Of a stretch of 64,000 nucleotides of DNA, positions 42,969 to 51,974 are shown piece after piece. Source of the stretch: Verrucomicrobiota bacterium (GTDB taxonomy: Bacteria > Verrucomicrobiota > Verrucomicrobiia > Chthoniobacterales > Chthoniobacteraceae); assembly GCA_009885995.1 (NCBI GenBank), contig VFJQ01000014.1:90549-154548 (forward strand), given 5' to 3'. Numbering within the stretch: the stretch's first letter is position 1; the number at the start of each line of letters is the position of its first letter. The notes beneath the pieces are model-generated. The model was not told where the DNA came from. It did no database searches and saw nothing but the letters and a program-made list of their open reading frames with translations. Made by a program: the position numbers and the translations under genes.

Positions 42969-43782
42969 GCAGCCCGCGCTTTGGCGCGAAGAGCAGCGCC
43001 GCGATGAAGAGCAGCGTCTGCGCGAGCACGATGCACGCAGCGGTCGAGCCGTTGACGAAGAAGCTCACATACACGCCCGTCAGCGCGGAGAAGACGGCGC
43101 TGCCGGTGGAGATCGCGAGCATCGTGCCGAAGCGATCCGCGAGCAGGAAACCGACGCAACCGGGCGTCACGAGCATCGCGATAACGAGGATGATGCCGAC
43201 CGCCTTGAGCGAAGCGACGATGGTCGCCGCGAGGAGCGCGAGGAGCAGGTAATAGAGAAGGTTCGTGCGCAGGCCGATCGAGCGCGCGTGGCCGGGATCG
43301 AAGCAGAAGAGCAGCAGGTCGCGCCGCAGCGCGAGCACGATAGCGAGCGTGACGCCGCCGACGGCGAAGATCTCGATCAAGTCGCCGCGCTCGATGCCGA
43401 GGATGTTGCCGAAGAGGATGTGGTCGAGGTGCAGGTCGCTCTTTATTCTCGTGAAGAGCACGAGCCCGAACGCGAACAGCCCGGTAAAGACCACGCCCAT
43501 GACGGTGTCCTCCTTCACGCGCGTGTGCGCCTTGATGTAGCCGGTGGCCACGGCGCAGAGCAGCCCGGAGGAAAACGCGCCGAGCGCGAGCGGCGCACCG
43601 AGCGCGTAGGCGATGACGATGCCCGGCAGGACCGCGTGCGAGATGGCGTCGCCCATGAGCGACCAGCCCTTGAGCACGAGGTAGCACGAGAGCACCGCGC
43701 AGACCGTGGCGACGAATGCGCCAGCGGCCATCGCTTCGACCATGAACGCGAACTGAAACGGCTCCAGCAGGCGCTCGATCAT
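42925..43782 (-). CDS. Metal ABC transporter permease (second)
   Basis: 285 residues of the ABC-3 (zinc/manganese/iron chelate) permease family. It has about eight membrane segments, with [20 protein letters not shown] (conserved) and ILVIAMLVTPGCVGFLLAD. It is about half identical by eye to the adjacent permease, so the two probably form a heterodimeric channel as in SitCD. ATGA overlap with that gene. The 3' end overlaps the ketosynthase-like gene tail to tail by 44 bases. Confidence 0.9.
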   Translation of the reverse strand: MIERLLEPFQFAFMVEAMAAGAFVATVCAVLSCYLVLKGWSLMGDAISHAVLPGIVIAYALGAPLALGAFSSGLLCAVATGYIKAHTRVKEDTVMGVVFTGLFAFGLVLFTRIKSDLHLDHILFGNILGIERGDLIEIFAVGGVTLAIVLALRRDLLLFCFDPGHARSIGLRTNLLYYLLLALLAATIVASLKAVGIILVIAMLVTPGCVGFLLADRFGTMLAISTGSAVFSALTGVYVSFFVNGSTAACIVLAQTLLFIAALLFAPKRGLLRSRRTDGQPTPVG

Positions 43783-44627
43783 GACGCGGCGTGGCGAAGC
43801 GAGCGCGTGGCGAGCAGGCCGTGCTTCGGCGCGAAGACCAGCGCGAGGACGAAGATCGCGCTTTGCAGCGTGACGATGCAGCCACCGGTCGAGCCATCGA
43901 AGTAGTAGCTCGCATACGCGCCGACGAGCGAGCTGCCGACACCCATCACGCTCGCGATCCCGAGCATTTTTCCAAAGCGATCGGTGAGCAGGTAAGCCGT
44001 CGCGCCAGGCGTGACGAGCATCGCCACGACGAGGCATGCGCCGACCGTTTGCAGCGCGGCGACAGCGGTGGCTGAGAGCAGCGTGAGCAAGGTGAAGTGC
44101 AGCACACGCACGTTCAGCCCGAGAGAGCGCGCCTGGTTCGGATCGAAGCAAAACAGCAGCAGGTCGCGCCACTTCAGCCCGAGCACAACAAGCGTGACAG
44201 CAGAGATGATGACCACCTGCCAGATGTCGGGATCGGAGATACCGAGGATATTGCCGAAGACGATCGTGCGCAGATCGACGCTGCTCGGGTTCAGCGAGAT
44301 GAGCAGCAGTCCGAGCGCGAAGAACGCCGTGAACACCACTCCGATCACCGCGTCCTCGCGCAGCGCCGTCTTCGTTTTCACAAAGCCCATGCCCAACGCC
44401 GCGAGCAGCCCGGTGATAAATGCACCCGCCGCGAACGGCAGCCCGACGATGTAGGCCACGGCGACGCCCGGCACGACCGAGTGCGAGAGCGCGTCGCCCA
44501 TGAGCGACCAACCTTTGAGCGTGACGAAGCACGAGAGAAACGCGCACACGCCGCCGATCAACCCGCTCACGAGGATGGCCTTTACCATGTATTCGTAATG
44601 CAGCGGCGTGAGCAGCGTTTCGATCAT
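43779..44627 (-). CDS. Metal ABC transporter permease (first)
   Basis: 282 residues, ABC-3 family, with [20 protein letters not shown] and [18 protein letters not shown], the conserved loops facing the ATPase and the channel. About eight membrane helices. Located between the ATPase and the second permease with ATGA overlaps at both ends, giving the order binding protein, ATPase, permease, permease. Confidence 0.9.
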   Translation of the reverse strand: MIETLLTPLHYEYMVKAILVSGLIGGVCAFLSCFVTLKGWSLMGDALSHSVVPGVAVAYIVGLPFAAGAFITGLLAALGMGFVKTKTALREDAVIGVVFTAFFALGLLLISLNPSSVDLRTIVFGNILGISDPDIWQVVIISAVTLVVLGLKWRDLLLFCFDPNQARSLGLNVRVLHFTLLTLLSATAVAALQTVGACLVVAMLVTPGATAYLLTDRFGKMLGIASVMGVGSSLVGAYASYYFDGSTGGCIVTLQSAIFVLALVFAPKHGLLATRSLRHAAS

Positions 44628-45526
44628 TTGTCGTCCGGCTCCTCGGCGCGTTCCTCGACAACTTTCTCGTGCTCCTGCCGGCGGCTGTATTCGAGGTGGC
44701 CGCCTTTGCCGAAGACGAGCGGGCGCTCGTCGTCGGTCAGCACGGTGACGGCGCGACCGTCGTGTTTTTGGATCGTCGATTCGTCGAAGCGGAAGTGCCG
44801 CAGCACGCCGCCGAAGGTGCGCGCGAGATTCTCCTCGGTGAAGATTTCGTCAGTCGGGCCGTAGGCGAGCACGGTGCGATTGATGAGCACCACGTGGTCG
44901 CAGAATTCCGGCACGGAGCCGAGATTGTGCGTCGAGACGAGCATGAGGTGGCCGGCGCTACGCAGTTCCCGCAACAGCTCGACGATGGCTTCCTCGGTCT
45001 TCACATCCACGCCCGTGAAAGGCTCATCGAGCAGGATCACACGCGCCCGTTGGGCGAGGGCGCGAGCGAGGAAGACGCGTTTTTTCTGCCCGCCGGAAAG
45101 TTCGCCGATCTGCCGGTCGCGGAATTCGATCATGCCAACGCGCGCGAGGCTTTCCTCCGCCACACGGCGATCCTCGGCGCGCGGAATGCGGAGGAAATTC
45201 ATGTAGCCGTATCGACCCATCATCACCACGTCCCACACGCTCACGGGGAAGGTCCAATCGACCTCCTCGGCCTGGGGCACGTAAGCCACGAGATTGCGCC
45301 GCTGGGCTTCGCGCAGAGAGAGACCTCCGAGGCTCACCGAGCCGCGCACCGGCTTCACGAATCCCATCACCGCTTTGAAGAGCGTGGACTTGCCGCTGCC
45401 ATTCACGCCCACGAGCGCGCAGATCGTGCCCGCAGCGAGGTGGAAGGTCGCGTCGTGCAGCGCGACGTTGCCATTCGGGTAAGCGACGGTCACGTCGCGG
45501 ACGTCGATGGAGAGCGGTTCGCTCAC
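44624..45526 (-). CDS. Metal ABC transporter ATPase
   Basis: 300 residues. Walker [11 protein letters not shown]-loop [10 protein letters not shown] (the PQ..EVDW form typical of Mn/Zn importers), signature [15 protein letters not shown], Walker [13 protein letters not shown], switch His in STHNLG. An extra C-terminal tail of about 60 charged residues (ending [10 protein letters not shown]) follows the ATPase core. Powers import by the two permeases. Overlaps by four bases with both neighbours. Confidence 0.93.
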   Translation of the reverse strand: MSEPLSIDVRDVTVAYPNGNVALHDATFHLAAGTICALVGVNGSGKSTLFKAVMGFVKPVRGSVSLGGLSLREAQRRNLVAYVPQAEEVDWTFPVSVWDVVMMGRYGYMNFLRIPRAEDRRVAEESLARVGMIEFRDRQIGELSGGQKKRVFLARALAQRARVILLDEPFTGVDVKTEEAIVELLRELRSAGHLMLVSTHNLGSVPEFCDHVVLINRTVLAYGPTDEIFTEENLARTFGGVLRHFRFDESTIQKHDGRAVTVLTDDERPLVFGKGGHLEYSRRQEHEKVVEERAEEPDDK

Positions 45527-46398
45527 GGATTTAGGAAGCCCTTCACGATCGTTTCCGCGTTGTGTTCGAGCAGCCGGAGATAGGTCGGCGCCGGACCTTT
45601 CGCGTCGGTGAGCGAATCGACGTAGAGCACGCCGCCGTAGCGCGCGCCGGTTTCCTTCGCGACCTGCCGCGCGGGTTTATCGCTTACGGTGCTCTCGCTG
45701 AAGACGACCGGGATTTTATTCGCGCGCACGCCGTCGATGACCTTCTGCACCTGCTGCGGCGTGCCCTGCTGGTCAGCGTTCACGGCCCAGAGGAAGAGCT
45801 CTTTCATGCCGAAATTCCGCGCGAGATACGGGAACGCGCCCTCGCTCGTGACGAGCCAGCGCTGCTCCGCCGGGATGCGCGCGAGTTGCGTGCGCACCTC
45901 GTCCTCGATGGCCGTGAACTTCGCTGTGTAAGCCGCCGCGTTGGCGTTGTAGGTCGCTTCGTTCGCCGGGTCGGTCTTCACGAGCGCCTTGCGGATGTTC
46001 TCCACGTAGATCGTCGCGTTCTGCAGCGACATCCACGAGTGCGGGTTCGGCTTGCCGGTGTATGGCCCTTCCTCGATCCCGATGGGCTCGATGCCCTCGG
46101 TCAGCACGGCGCTCGGCACGTTGCGCAGGTTGCGGAAGAACTTCTCGAACCAGCGCTCGAGGTTGAGCCCGTTCCATAGCACGAGGTCGGCGCGCTGCGC
46201 TTTCACGATGTCCTGCGGCGTCGGCTCGTAACCGTGGATCTCCGCGCCGGGCTTGGTGATCGATTCGACCGTCGCCGCATCGCCGGCGACGTTCTGCGCC
46301 ATGTCGGCGATGATGGTGAAGGTGGTGACGACGCGCTTCTTCGCCGCGAAGGCGGGCTGGAGCAGCACGAGGAGGACGAGGAGTGTGAGGCGAAGCAT
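45523..46398 (-). CDS. Manganese/zinc/iron-binding periplasmic protein of ABC importer
   Basis: 291 residues with a signal peptide ([15 protein letters not shown]), cluster A-I (ZnuA/PsaA/SitA) fold. [18 protein letters not shown] is a Mn/Fe-type opening. Metal ligands expected: His in [12 protein letters not shown], His in KPNPHSWMS, Glu in [10 protein letters not shown], Asp in YVDSLTD. The Glu and Asp ligand pair, with no His-rich loop, favours Mn or Fe over Zn. It is first in the operon, and the divergent mntR plus a palindromic operator 40 bases or so upstream support manganese control. Confidence 0.92.
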   Translation of the reverse strand: MLRLTLLVLLVLLQPAFAAKKRVVTTFTIIADMAQNVAGDAATVESITKPGAEIHGYEPTPQDIVKAQRADLVLWNGLNLERWFEKFFRNLRNVPSAVLTEGIEPIGIEEGPYTGKPNPHSWMSLQNATIYVENIRKALVKTDPANEATYNANAAAYTAKFTAIEDEVRTQLARIPAEQRWLVTSEGAFPYLARNFGMKELFLWAVNADQQGTPQQVQKVIDGVRANKIPVVFSESTVSDKPARQVAKETGARYGGVLYVDSLTDAKGPAPTYLRLLEHNAETIVKGFLNP

Positions 46399-46437
46399 CG
46401 GGGTCGCATTTGCCCCGAACAGAGTCTCCTCGCAATA

Positions 46438-46463
46438 GCAATATTAGCCTCACCTAAATTTGT
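46438..46463. promoter_or_regulatory. MntR/DtxR-type operator between importer and mntR
   Basis: The core TTAGCCTCACCTAA (46444-46457) is an imperfect palindrome with TTAG/CTAA ends, and the flanking AT-rich bases are also largely symmetric. It resembles DtxR-family boxes. It lies between the divergent importer operon and mntR, and a possible importer -10 (TAATAT on the minus strand, 46446-46441) overlaps it, so bound repressor would block that promoter. Confidence 0.7.
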
Positions 46464-46530
46464 ATTATTCATCGAATTTCCTTAACTCCGGCGCTTGACC
46501 TGGCTGCGCCTCCGCCGCTATCGCTCCGCC

Positions 46531-46971
46531 ATGCCGACGAAGTCGCCCGACCGTCACACCTCCGCCGCGGTCGAAGATTACCTCGAGCGCATCCTCGATC
46601 TCATCAACACCAAGGGCTACGCCCGTGTGGTGGATATTGCCCAGAGCCTGAAGATCTCGCAGGCGAGCGTGACGAACATGGTCCAGCGCCTCGACGCCGA
46701 AGGGTTGCTGAAATACGAGAAGTATCGCGGCCTCGTGCTCACGGCCTCGGGCGAGGCACTCGCGCGAAACATCACCCGCCGGCATCAGCTCCTCTCGGAT
46801 TTCCTGCGGCTTTTCGGCCTCGATGAAGAAACGATCTACCGCGACGTGGAGGGCATGGAGCACCACATCAGCCAGCCGACGCTCCGCGCTCTCGAGGCGC
46901 TGACGGCTCAACTCGCGCGCCAGCCCGCGCTCGTCGCCCGGGTCCGGGAGCAGATCGAGGGCGGGAAGTAG
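46531..46971 (+). CDS. mntR: Manganese-dependent transcriptional repressor MntR
   Basis: 146 residues from the ATG at 46531. Winged-helix N-terminal part with KGYARVVDIAQSLKISQASV, then a dimerisation part. All ligands of Bacillus MntR are present in context: Asp and Glu in VEDYLERI (D8/E11 equivalents), His in TRRHQLLSDFLRLFG (H77), and Glu-Glu-His in DVEGMEHH (E99/E102/H103). No SH3-like third domain, as in true MntR. It is expected to repress the divergent importer when Mn is plentiful. Confidence 0.93.
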   Translation: MPTKSPDRHTSAAVEDYLERILDLINTKGYARVVDIAQSLKISQASVTNMVQRLDAEGLLKYEKYRGLVLTASGEALARNITRRHQLLSDFLRLFGLDEETIYRDVEGMEHHISQPTLRALEALTAQLARQPALVARVREQIEGGK

Positions 46972-47015
46972 TCTGGCCTTGCGCTGCGCGACCGCGCGTG
47001 GCGAGATTTCCCGCG

Positions 47016-47489
47016 ATGCAACGCCGCTTCCTCTTCCTGTCCGCCCTGCTGCCACTCGCCTTCACCGCGTGTGAAACGATGCAGATGCGCTCCGATGCCG
47101 ACTCCCGCGAGAAAATGCGGGCCGCGATCGCCGCGGAGCCACCGGGCGATTACTTCATCGGCCGGCGCTACTACAAGCGGGACTACAAGTTTTGGGGCTT
47201 CGTCCGCCGCCCGCAACAGCCGTGGGCCACGGCGCAGATGGTGATGCTGAACGAACAGCAGAAGCTCGCCCCGGATCGCGAGCAGAACTCGATGGGCTCG
47301 GACAATAACTACGAATACAAACTCTACGGCAGCTTCTCGGACCAGACCGTCTATGAGCCGGCGAGCAACGGCTTCTACCCCGAGTTCACGCTCAAGAGCT
47401 ACGAACTGGTCTCCACTTCGCCGGCGAACATCTACAAGACGCCCGGCGCGACCGATCCTACCCGGCGCGTGATCGCGAAGCCGCAGTAG
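47016..47489 (+). CDS. Putative lipoprotein
   Basis: 157 residues from the ATG at 47016 with a lipoprotein signal (LPLAFTAC, Cys at about residue 19). The mature part is Tyr-rich (DYFIGRRYYKRDYKFWGFVR, NNYEYKLYGSFSDQTVYEP). I do not recognise a family. It lies 44 bases after mntR and 23 bases before an exported methyltransferase. Confidence 0.6.
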   Translation: MQRRFLFLSALLPLAFTACETMQMRSDADSREKMRAAIAAEPPGDYFIGRRYYKRDYKFWGFVRRPQQPWATAQMVMLNEQQKLAPDREQNSMGSDNNYEYKLYGSFSDQTVYEPASNGFYPEFTLKSYELVSTSPANIYKTPGATDPTRRVIAKPQ

Positions 47490-47512
47490 CACGCCACTCA
47501 CCGCATCCTGTC

Positions 47513-48226
47513 ATGCTCGCACGTTTCGCCGTCGCCTTCATCGCCGCCACGGCACTCGCGCAAAACGCGCCGAAGCCGGACCCGCTCTACGAGACACGTT
47601 CCGGCGATCCGAACGGCATCGAGAAGTGGTTCATGGGCCGGCAGATCGCGCGGGTGATGGGGCATCAAGCTGCCGACTGGCTCGAGCGGCCCGAGCGCGA
47701 GGAGGAGGAGAAGACGGACGCGATGATCGATGCGCTCCAATTTCGCGAAGGCGAAGTCGTCGCGGACATCGGCGTCGGCAGCGGCTACATCGCACGCAGG
47801 ATCGCAAAGGGCATCGGCGAGAAAGGCCTGATCTACGGCGTCGATATCCAGCAGGAGATGCTCGATGTGCTCGCGAAGCGGATGGCGATGTTTCGCATCG
47901 CGAACGTGAAGGGCGTGCTCGGCGACATCACCGATCCGAAGCTCCCGCCGGGGTCGTGCGACACGATGATCATGGTCGATGTGTATCACGAGTTCGATCA
48001 CCCCTACGAGATGATCGCCGCCATGGCGAAGGCGCTGAAACCCGGCGGGCGCATCGTCTTCGTCGAGTTCCGCGGCGAGGATCCGAACGTGCCGATCAAG
48101 ACCGTCCACAAGATGACCGAGGCGCAGGTGAAGAAAGAGATGACGCTTCATCCGCTCGTCCACGAGCAGACGATCGGCGTCCTACCGTGGCAGCACATCA
48201 TCGTCTTCCGGAAGGCGGCGAAATGA
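47513..48226 (+). CDS. Exported class I SAM-dependent methyltransferase-like protein
   Basis: 237 residues. The N-terminus MLARFAVAFIAATALAQ looks like a signal peptide, followed by a mature-like NAPKPDPLYETR. The methyltransferase core is VVADIGVGSGYIARRIAK (SAM loop), GVDIQQEMLDVL, and TMIMVDVYHEFDHPYEM, then LKPGGRIVFVEFRGED. SAM is not expected outside the cytoplasm, so either the leader is a membrane anchor or the protein works in some other way. Family hits of this type occur in several phyla with the same leader. Substrate unknown. Confidence 0.75.
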   Translation: MLARFAVAFIAATALAQNAPKPDPLYETRSGDPNGIEKWFMGRQIARVMGHQAADWLERPEREEEEKTDAMIDALQFREGEVVADIGVGSGYIARRIAKGIGEKGLIYGVDIQQEMLDVLAKRMAMFRIANVKGVLGDITDPKLPPGSCDTMIMVDVYHEFDHPYEMIAAMAKALKPGGRIVFVEFRGEDPNVPIKTVHKMTEAQVKKEMTLHPLVHEQTIGVLPWQHIIVFRKAAK

Positions 48227-48233
48227 TGTTCAG

Positions 48234-48322
48234 CGCAAAGGCGCGAAGGGCGCAAAGCAGCGCAAAGGAACACGACATGAATTTCTCCCTCTGCGTTCCT
48301 CAGCGCCCTTTGCGCCTTTGCG
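48234..48322. repeat. Inverted repeat of GCGCAAAGG type
   Basis: Two 20-base arms (48234-48253 and 48303-48322) are complementary with one mismatch and lie about 49 bases apart. An extra partial copy (GCGCAAAGGAA) lies inside at 48260-48270. Sits between the methyltransferase and prmA, and looks like an interspersed palindromic repeat. Confidence 0.7.
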
Positions 48323-48335
48323 TTTCCCCTCGACC

Positions 48336-49154
48336 ATGACTCCGCTCTTCACCTGGCGAAAGCTCAGCTCCTCGAAGTGGGACGACGTGTGGCCCGAGCG
48401 GCTCGCGGAGTTCATCGATCGCCTCGCCATCACCTCGATCGCGGGGAGCAAATCCAGCCGGATCGAACTCTTCGCGCTCAGCAAGCGCGACGCGGACCGG
48501 CTCTTGAAAGAATTCGGCGGCACCGTCACGAAACAGACACGCGACTGGCTGAAGGGTCCGTCGAAACCGCGTCCGCCGATCAATGTGCGCGGGCGGCTCT
48601 TCATCGTCACCGCCGCCGCTGAGCGCCCGGCGGGGAAGGCCTCGCTCATCGTCCCCGCGGGCATGGCCTTCGGAACCGGCGAACACGCGACGACGCTGAA
48701 CTGCCTACGCTTCCTCGCCGACTTCGCCGCTGCGCAAGCCGCGCCGTGGGAGTTGCTCGATCTCGGTTGCGGCAGCGGCATCCTCGCGCTCGCTGCTCGC
48801 GCGCTCGGCGCAGCGAAGGTGGAAGCCGGCGACTTCGACCCCGAGTGCGTGCGCACCGCGAAGGAAAACGTGCGCCTCAACCAGCTCACCCGCATCGCCG
48901 TGAAGCGGCTCGATGTGTTCGACTGGGAGCCCGCGCGCACCTGGCCGGTCGTCGCCGCGAACCTCTACTCGACCATCCTCATCGAGATCGCGCCGAAGCT
49001 CGCCCGCGCACTCGCGCCCGGCGGCACGCTCATCTTCTCCGGCGTGATGCGCAGCCAGGAGCAGGAAGTCGTCACCGCCTTCCGCCGCGCCGGGCTGCGC
49101 GTCGGCGACGTGAAGCGGCAGGGCAAATGGATCGCCGGCATCGCGCGGCGATGA
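48336..49154 (+). CDS. prmA: Ribosomal protein L11 methyltransferase-like
   Basis: 272 residues from the ATG at 48336. After a variable N-terminal domain come GMAFGTGEHATTLNCLRFL (the PrmA hallmark), LLDLGCGSGILALAARALGA (SAM loop), and VVAANLYSTILIEIAPKLA (where PrmA has NILA). It methylates ribosomal protein L11 in known cases; NLYS in place of NILA leaves some doubt about the exact target. It starts an overlapping set with glycerate kinase (ATGA). Confidence 0.82.
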   Translation: MTPLFTWRKLSSSKWDDVWPERLAEFIDRLAITSIAGSKSSRIELFALSKRDADRLLKEFGGTVTKQTRDWLKGPSKPRPPINVRGRLFIVTAAAERPAGKASLIVPAGMAFGTGEHATTLNCLRFLADFAAAQAAPWELLDLGCGSGILALAARALGAAKVEAGDFDPECVRTAKENVRLNQLTRIAVKRLDVFDWEPARTWPVVAANLYSTILIEIAPKLARALAPGGTLIFSGVMRSQEQEVVTAFRRAGLRVGDVKRQGKWIAGIARR

Positions 49155-50269
49155 AGGTCCTCATCGCCCCGGACAAATTCAAAGGCTCGATCTCCGCCGC
49201 CGTCGCAGCACAAGCGATCGCTGACGGCCTGCGCGAAGCACTCCCGGCGGCGGAGTGCGTGCTCGCGCCAATCGCCGATGGTGGTGAAGGCTTCGCCGAA
49301 GCGATGTGCCTCGCGCTCGCCGGCTCGTGGATCGAATGCACCGCGAAAGACCCGCTCGAACGCGACGTGCCGTGCCGATACGCGTGGGTCGAGCGGGAGA
49401 AACTCGCGATCATCGAGATGGCCGAGGCGTCCGGGCTGTGGCGGCTGAAACCCGAAGAGCGCGCTCCGCTCCGCGCGCACACCTTCGGCACCGGACAGCT
49501 CATCCGCGACGCGGCGGAGCGCGGAGCGCGCAAGATCCTCGTCGGTCTCGGCGGCAGCGCGACGACCGACGGCGGCGCGGGCATGGCCGCGGCGCTCGGC
49601 TACGACTTGCTCACGAGCGACGGCGAAGACCTCGCGCACGATCCCGGCGTCCTGATCGCGCTCGTGAGGATCGAGAATACGAACGTCATCGACCTTCCCG
49701 AAATCATCGCCGCCTGCGACGTGCAAAACCCGCTGCTCGGCGAACGCGGCACCGCGCGCGTCTTCGCTCCGCAAAAGGGCGCGGACGAGAAGACCGTCAC
49801 CCATCTCGAAGCGTCGATGACTCAGCTCGCCGAGATCGTCACCGAATCGCTCGGCTGCGATTTTCGCGACGCGCCGGGCGCGGGAGCCGCAGGCGGGATC
49901 GGCTTTGGCCTGATGAGCTTTTGCGGCGCGAAGGTTCGCTCCGGCTTCGACCTCGTCGCCGAGACGATCGGGCTCGAAGCAAAGATCGCCGCCGCCGATC
50001 TAGTCATCACCGGCGAAGGCCGGCTCGACGCGCAGACGCTCGAAGGCAAAGGCCCCGCCGGCGTCGCCGCGCTCGCGCGAAAGCACGGCAAACCCGTCCT
50101 CGCCTTCGGCGGCGGGATCGACCCGGCGGCGGAAAATCTTTTTGACGCCACCGCCCCCATCATCGACTCACCGCTCCCTCTCGATGAGGCGATGCGCCGC
50201 GGGGCCGAGCTGCTCCGCCGGTCAGCGCGCCGAGCCGGGCAGCTCCTCAAAATCGGCAGCCAAATATGA
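49151..50269 (+). CDS. Glycerate kinase (GarK/GlxK family)
   Basis: 372 residues. Typical opening MKVLIAPDKFKGSISA, then IADGGEGFAEAM, the GLGGSATTDGGAGMAAALG phosphate loop, GAAGGIGFGLM and VITGEGRLDAQTLEGKGP. It phosphorylates D-glycerate to 2- or 3-phosphoglycerate. Overlaps by ATGA with prmA upstream and fabD downstream. Full length for the family. Confidence 0.92.
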   Translation: MKVLIAPDKFKGSISAAVAAQAIADGLREALPAAECVLAPIADGGEGFAEAMCLALAGSWIECTAKDPLERDVPCRYAWVEREKLAIIEMAEASGLWRLKPEERAPLRAHTFGTGQLIRDAAERGARKILVGLGGSATTDGGAGMAAALGYDLLTSDGEDLAHDPGVLIALVRIENTNVIDLPEIIAACDVQNPLLGERGTARVFAPQKGADEKTVTHLEASMTQLAEIVTESLGCDFRDAPGAGAAGGIGFGLMSFCGAKVRSGFDLVAETIGLEAKIAAADLVITGEGRLDAQTLEGKGPAGVAALARKHGKPVLAFGGGIDPAAENLFDATAPIIDSPLPLDEAMRRGAELLRRSARRAGQLLKIGSQI

Positions 50270-51210
50270 GCAAACGCATCGCACTTCTCTTCGCAGGCCA
50301 AGGCGCCCAGCAAGTCGGCATGGGTAAGGATCTCGCCGAGAAATATCCCGCCGCGCGGGAGGTCTTCACCAAGGCGGACACCGTCCTCGGCCGCCCGATC
50401 TCCGCGCTCTGCTTCGACGGCCCCGAGGAGGACCTCACGCAGACGAAGAACTGCCAGCCCGCGCTGTTCGTCCACGGCCTTGCGTGTCTCGCCGCGCTCC
50501 GGGCGGAACTCGGCGACTTCCCGGTTCATGCCGCCGCGGGGCTGTCGCTCGGCGAATTCACCGCACACGCCGCGGCCGGCACGTTCGACTTCGAAACAGG
50601 CCTGCGCCTCGTCGCGCAGCGCGGCCACTACATGCAGGACGCCTGCGAAGCGAGCAGCGGCGCCATGGCTGCGATGATCGGTGGAGACGAGAGCGCCGTG
50701 CGCGCGCTCGCCGCGGAGTGCGACGTGGATGTCGCGAATCTCAACAGCCCCGGCCAGATCGTGATCAGTGGCGAGAGCTCGAAGGTCTCCGCCGCGGTCG
50801 GCTCCGCGAAGGAGCACGGCGTGCGCATGGCGAAGACGCTCAACGTCGCGGGCGCCTATCACTCGCGGCTGATGAATTCCGCCTTCGAGAAACTCGGCGA
50901 GGCGCTCACGCGGGTTCACTTCGCGAAGCCGAAGTTTCCCGTCATCTGCAACGTCGATGCCTGCCGCGTGAGCGAGCCGGACGAGATCCGCCAGAGCTTG
51001 CAGGATCAAGTGACTTGCACGGTCTGCTGGACCGAGACGCAGGAGCTGCTCGTCGATGAAGAAAGGTGCGATCTCTTCATCGAGATCGGCCCCGGCGGCG
51101 TGCTCGCCGGGCTGCTCAATCGAACGCGCAAGGGAACGGTGTGTGTAAGCATCGACGATTGCGCGAGCCTCGAGGCCGCGCTCCCCACGATCCGCGAAGC
51201 GCTCAGCTAG
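50266..51210 (+). CDS. fabD: Malonyl-CoA:ACP transacylase
   Basis: 314 residues. LLFAGQGAQQVGMG opening, the catalytic Ser in AAGLSLGEFTAHA (GLS in place of the common GHS), Arg in VAQRGHYMQ, and His in VAGAYHSRLM. It loads malonyl groups onto acyl carrier protein for fatty acid synthesis. The GLSLGE form also occurs in cyanobacterial and plant enzymes, so activity is not in doubt. Overlaps glycerate kinase by ATGA and is followed after two bases by a STAS gene. Confidence 0.93.
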   Translation: MSKRIALLFAGQGAQQVGMGKDLAEKYPAAREVFTKADTVLGRPISALCFDGPEEDLTQTKNCQPALFVHGLACLAALRAELGDFPVHAAAGLSLGEFTAHAAAGTFDFETGLRLVAQRGHYMQDACEASSGAMAAMIGGDESAVRALAAECDVDVANLNSPGQIVISGESSKVSAAVGSAKEHGVRMAKTLNVAGAYHSRLMNSAFEKLGEALTRVHFAKPKFPVICNVDACRVSEPDEIRQSLQDQVTCTVCWTETQELLVDEERCDLFIEIGPGGVLAGLLNRTRKGTVCVSIDDCASLEAALPTIREALS

Positions 51211-51212
51211 CC

Positions 51213-51515
51213 ATGCCCGCCGTCATCGCGCTCGAAGGAGAAATCGACCTGCATCGCTCCGCCTCCGTGCGGGAGCAGCTCGATCCTTGCATCGCCACAA
51301 AGGAACCGCAGATCGTCGTGGACCTCAGCGGCGTGAGCTACATGGACAGCTCGGGCCTGGCCGTCTTCATCGAGGTGATGCAGCGCGTGCATGGCTACGG
51401 TGGCAAGTTCGCGCTGTGCGGCCTGAGCGAGAGCGTGCGCCACATCTTCGCCATCGCCTGCCTCGACCAGGTCTTCCGGATTTTCCCCGATCAAGCCGCC
51501 GCGCTCGCGGGCTAA
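51213..51515 (+). CDS. STAS-domain protein (anti-sigma factor antagonist-like)
   Basis: 100 residues from the ATG at 51213, a single STAS domain. VIALEGEIDLHRSASVREQL and VVDLSGVSYMDSSGLAVFIE are the SpoIIAA/RsbV patterns. The Ser pair in MDSSGLA holds the site phosphorylated by anti-sigma kinases in known members. No anti-sigma kinase or sigma factor is adjacent, so the partner must be elsewhere. Two bases after fabD, so probably on the same transcript. Confidence 0.88.
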   Translation: MPAVIALEGEIDLHRSASVREQLDPCIATKEPQIVVDLSGVSYMDSSGLAVFIEVMQRVHGYGGKFALCGLSESVRHIFAIACLDQVFRIFPDQAAALAG

Positions 51516-51532
51516 GAGCCTGTCGAAACACG

Positions 51533-51608
51533 GGTAGGGAAGCCGCGCCGCGGGTTCCGGGGGAGAGCTTCCACTGGAGCGCGGCGCTCGCGGCGCGACC
51601 GCCCTACC
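51533..51608. repeat. Interspersed repeat bounded by GGTAGGG/CCCTACC, second copy
   Basis: Outer arms GGTAGGG (51533-51539) and CCCTACC (51602-51608) match the ends of the element at 33307-33385, and total length is nearly the same (76 against 79 bases). The inside differs, with a CCGCG-C-CGCGG hairpin at 51543-51553 and GC-rich self-complementary sequence. Confidence 0.6.
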
Positions 51609-51611
51609 TTC

Positions 51612-51806
51612 GGCATCCCGCAAGGCCAGCCAGGCGCCCCCGGCGAAGTCAGCGCGCAACAACTCACCGACGCCATCGCCACCACCGCGCAAAACCCCAC
51701 CAGCTTCCCCGCCTACACCGGCGACTTCAGCGACCCGCCCACGCAGGGCGAGATGCAGAGCTTCAAAGCGTATGTCGAGTCGCTGCGGCAGGCGCTGGCG
51801 CGGTGA
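51612..51806 (+). pseudogene. C-terminal gene remnant after the repeat
   Basis: From just after the repeat to the TGA at 51804-51806 there is an open frame of 64 codons with protein-like composition: GIPQGQPGAPGEVSAQQLTD, then TSFPAYTGDF, then MQSFKAYVESLRQALAR. It has no start codon near its beginning and no upstream continuation, since the repeat cuts it. I read it as the tail of a lost gene. The family is unknown. The 168 bases after it, up to 51975, hold nothing recognisable. Confidence 0.4.
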
Positions 51807-51974
51807 ACCATCCCTGCGGCCTATCCCGGCCCGACAGCGCACGATTGCGGCCTATGCCCGCCAGAAACAATCACCTTGTCAGACTAATCCCCTCCCGCTG
51901 GACTCCACCCATGCCTCACTTCTGCGGCTCTATACTGAGTTAGTCGTTTCTTCGCGTCATCCTGCTTTCAACCA

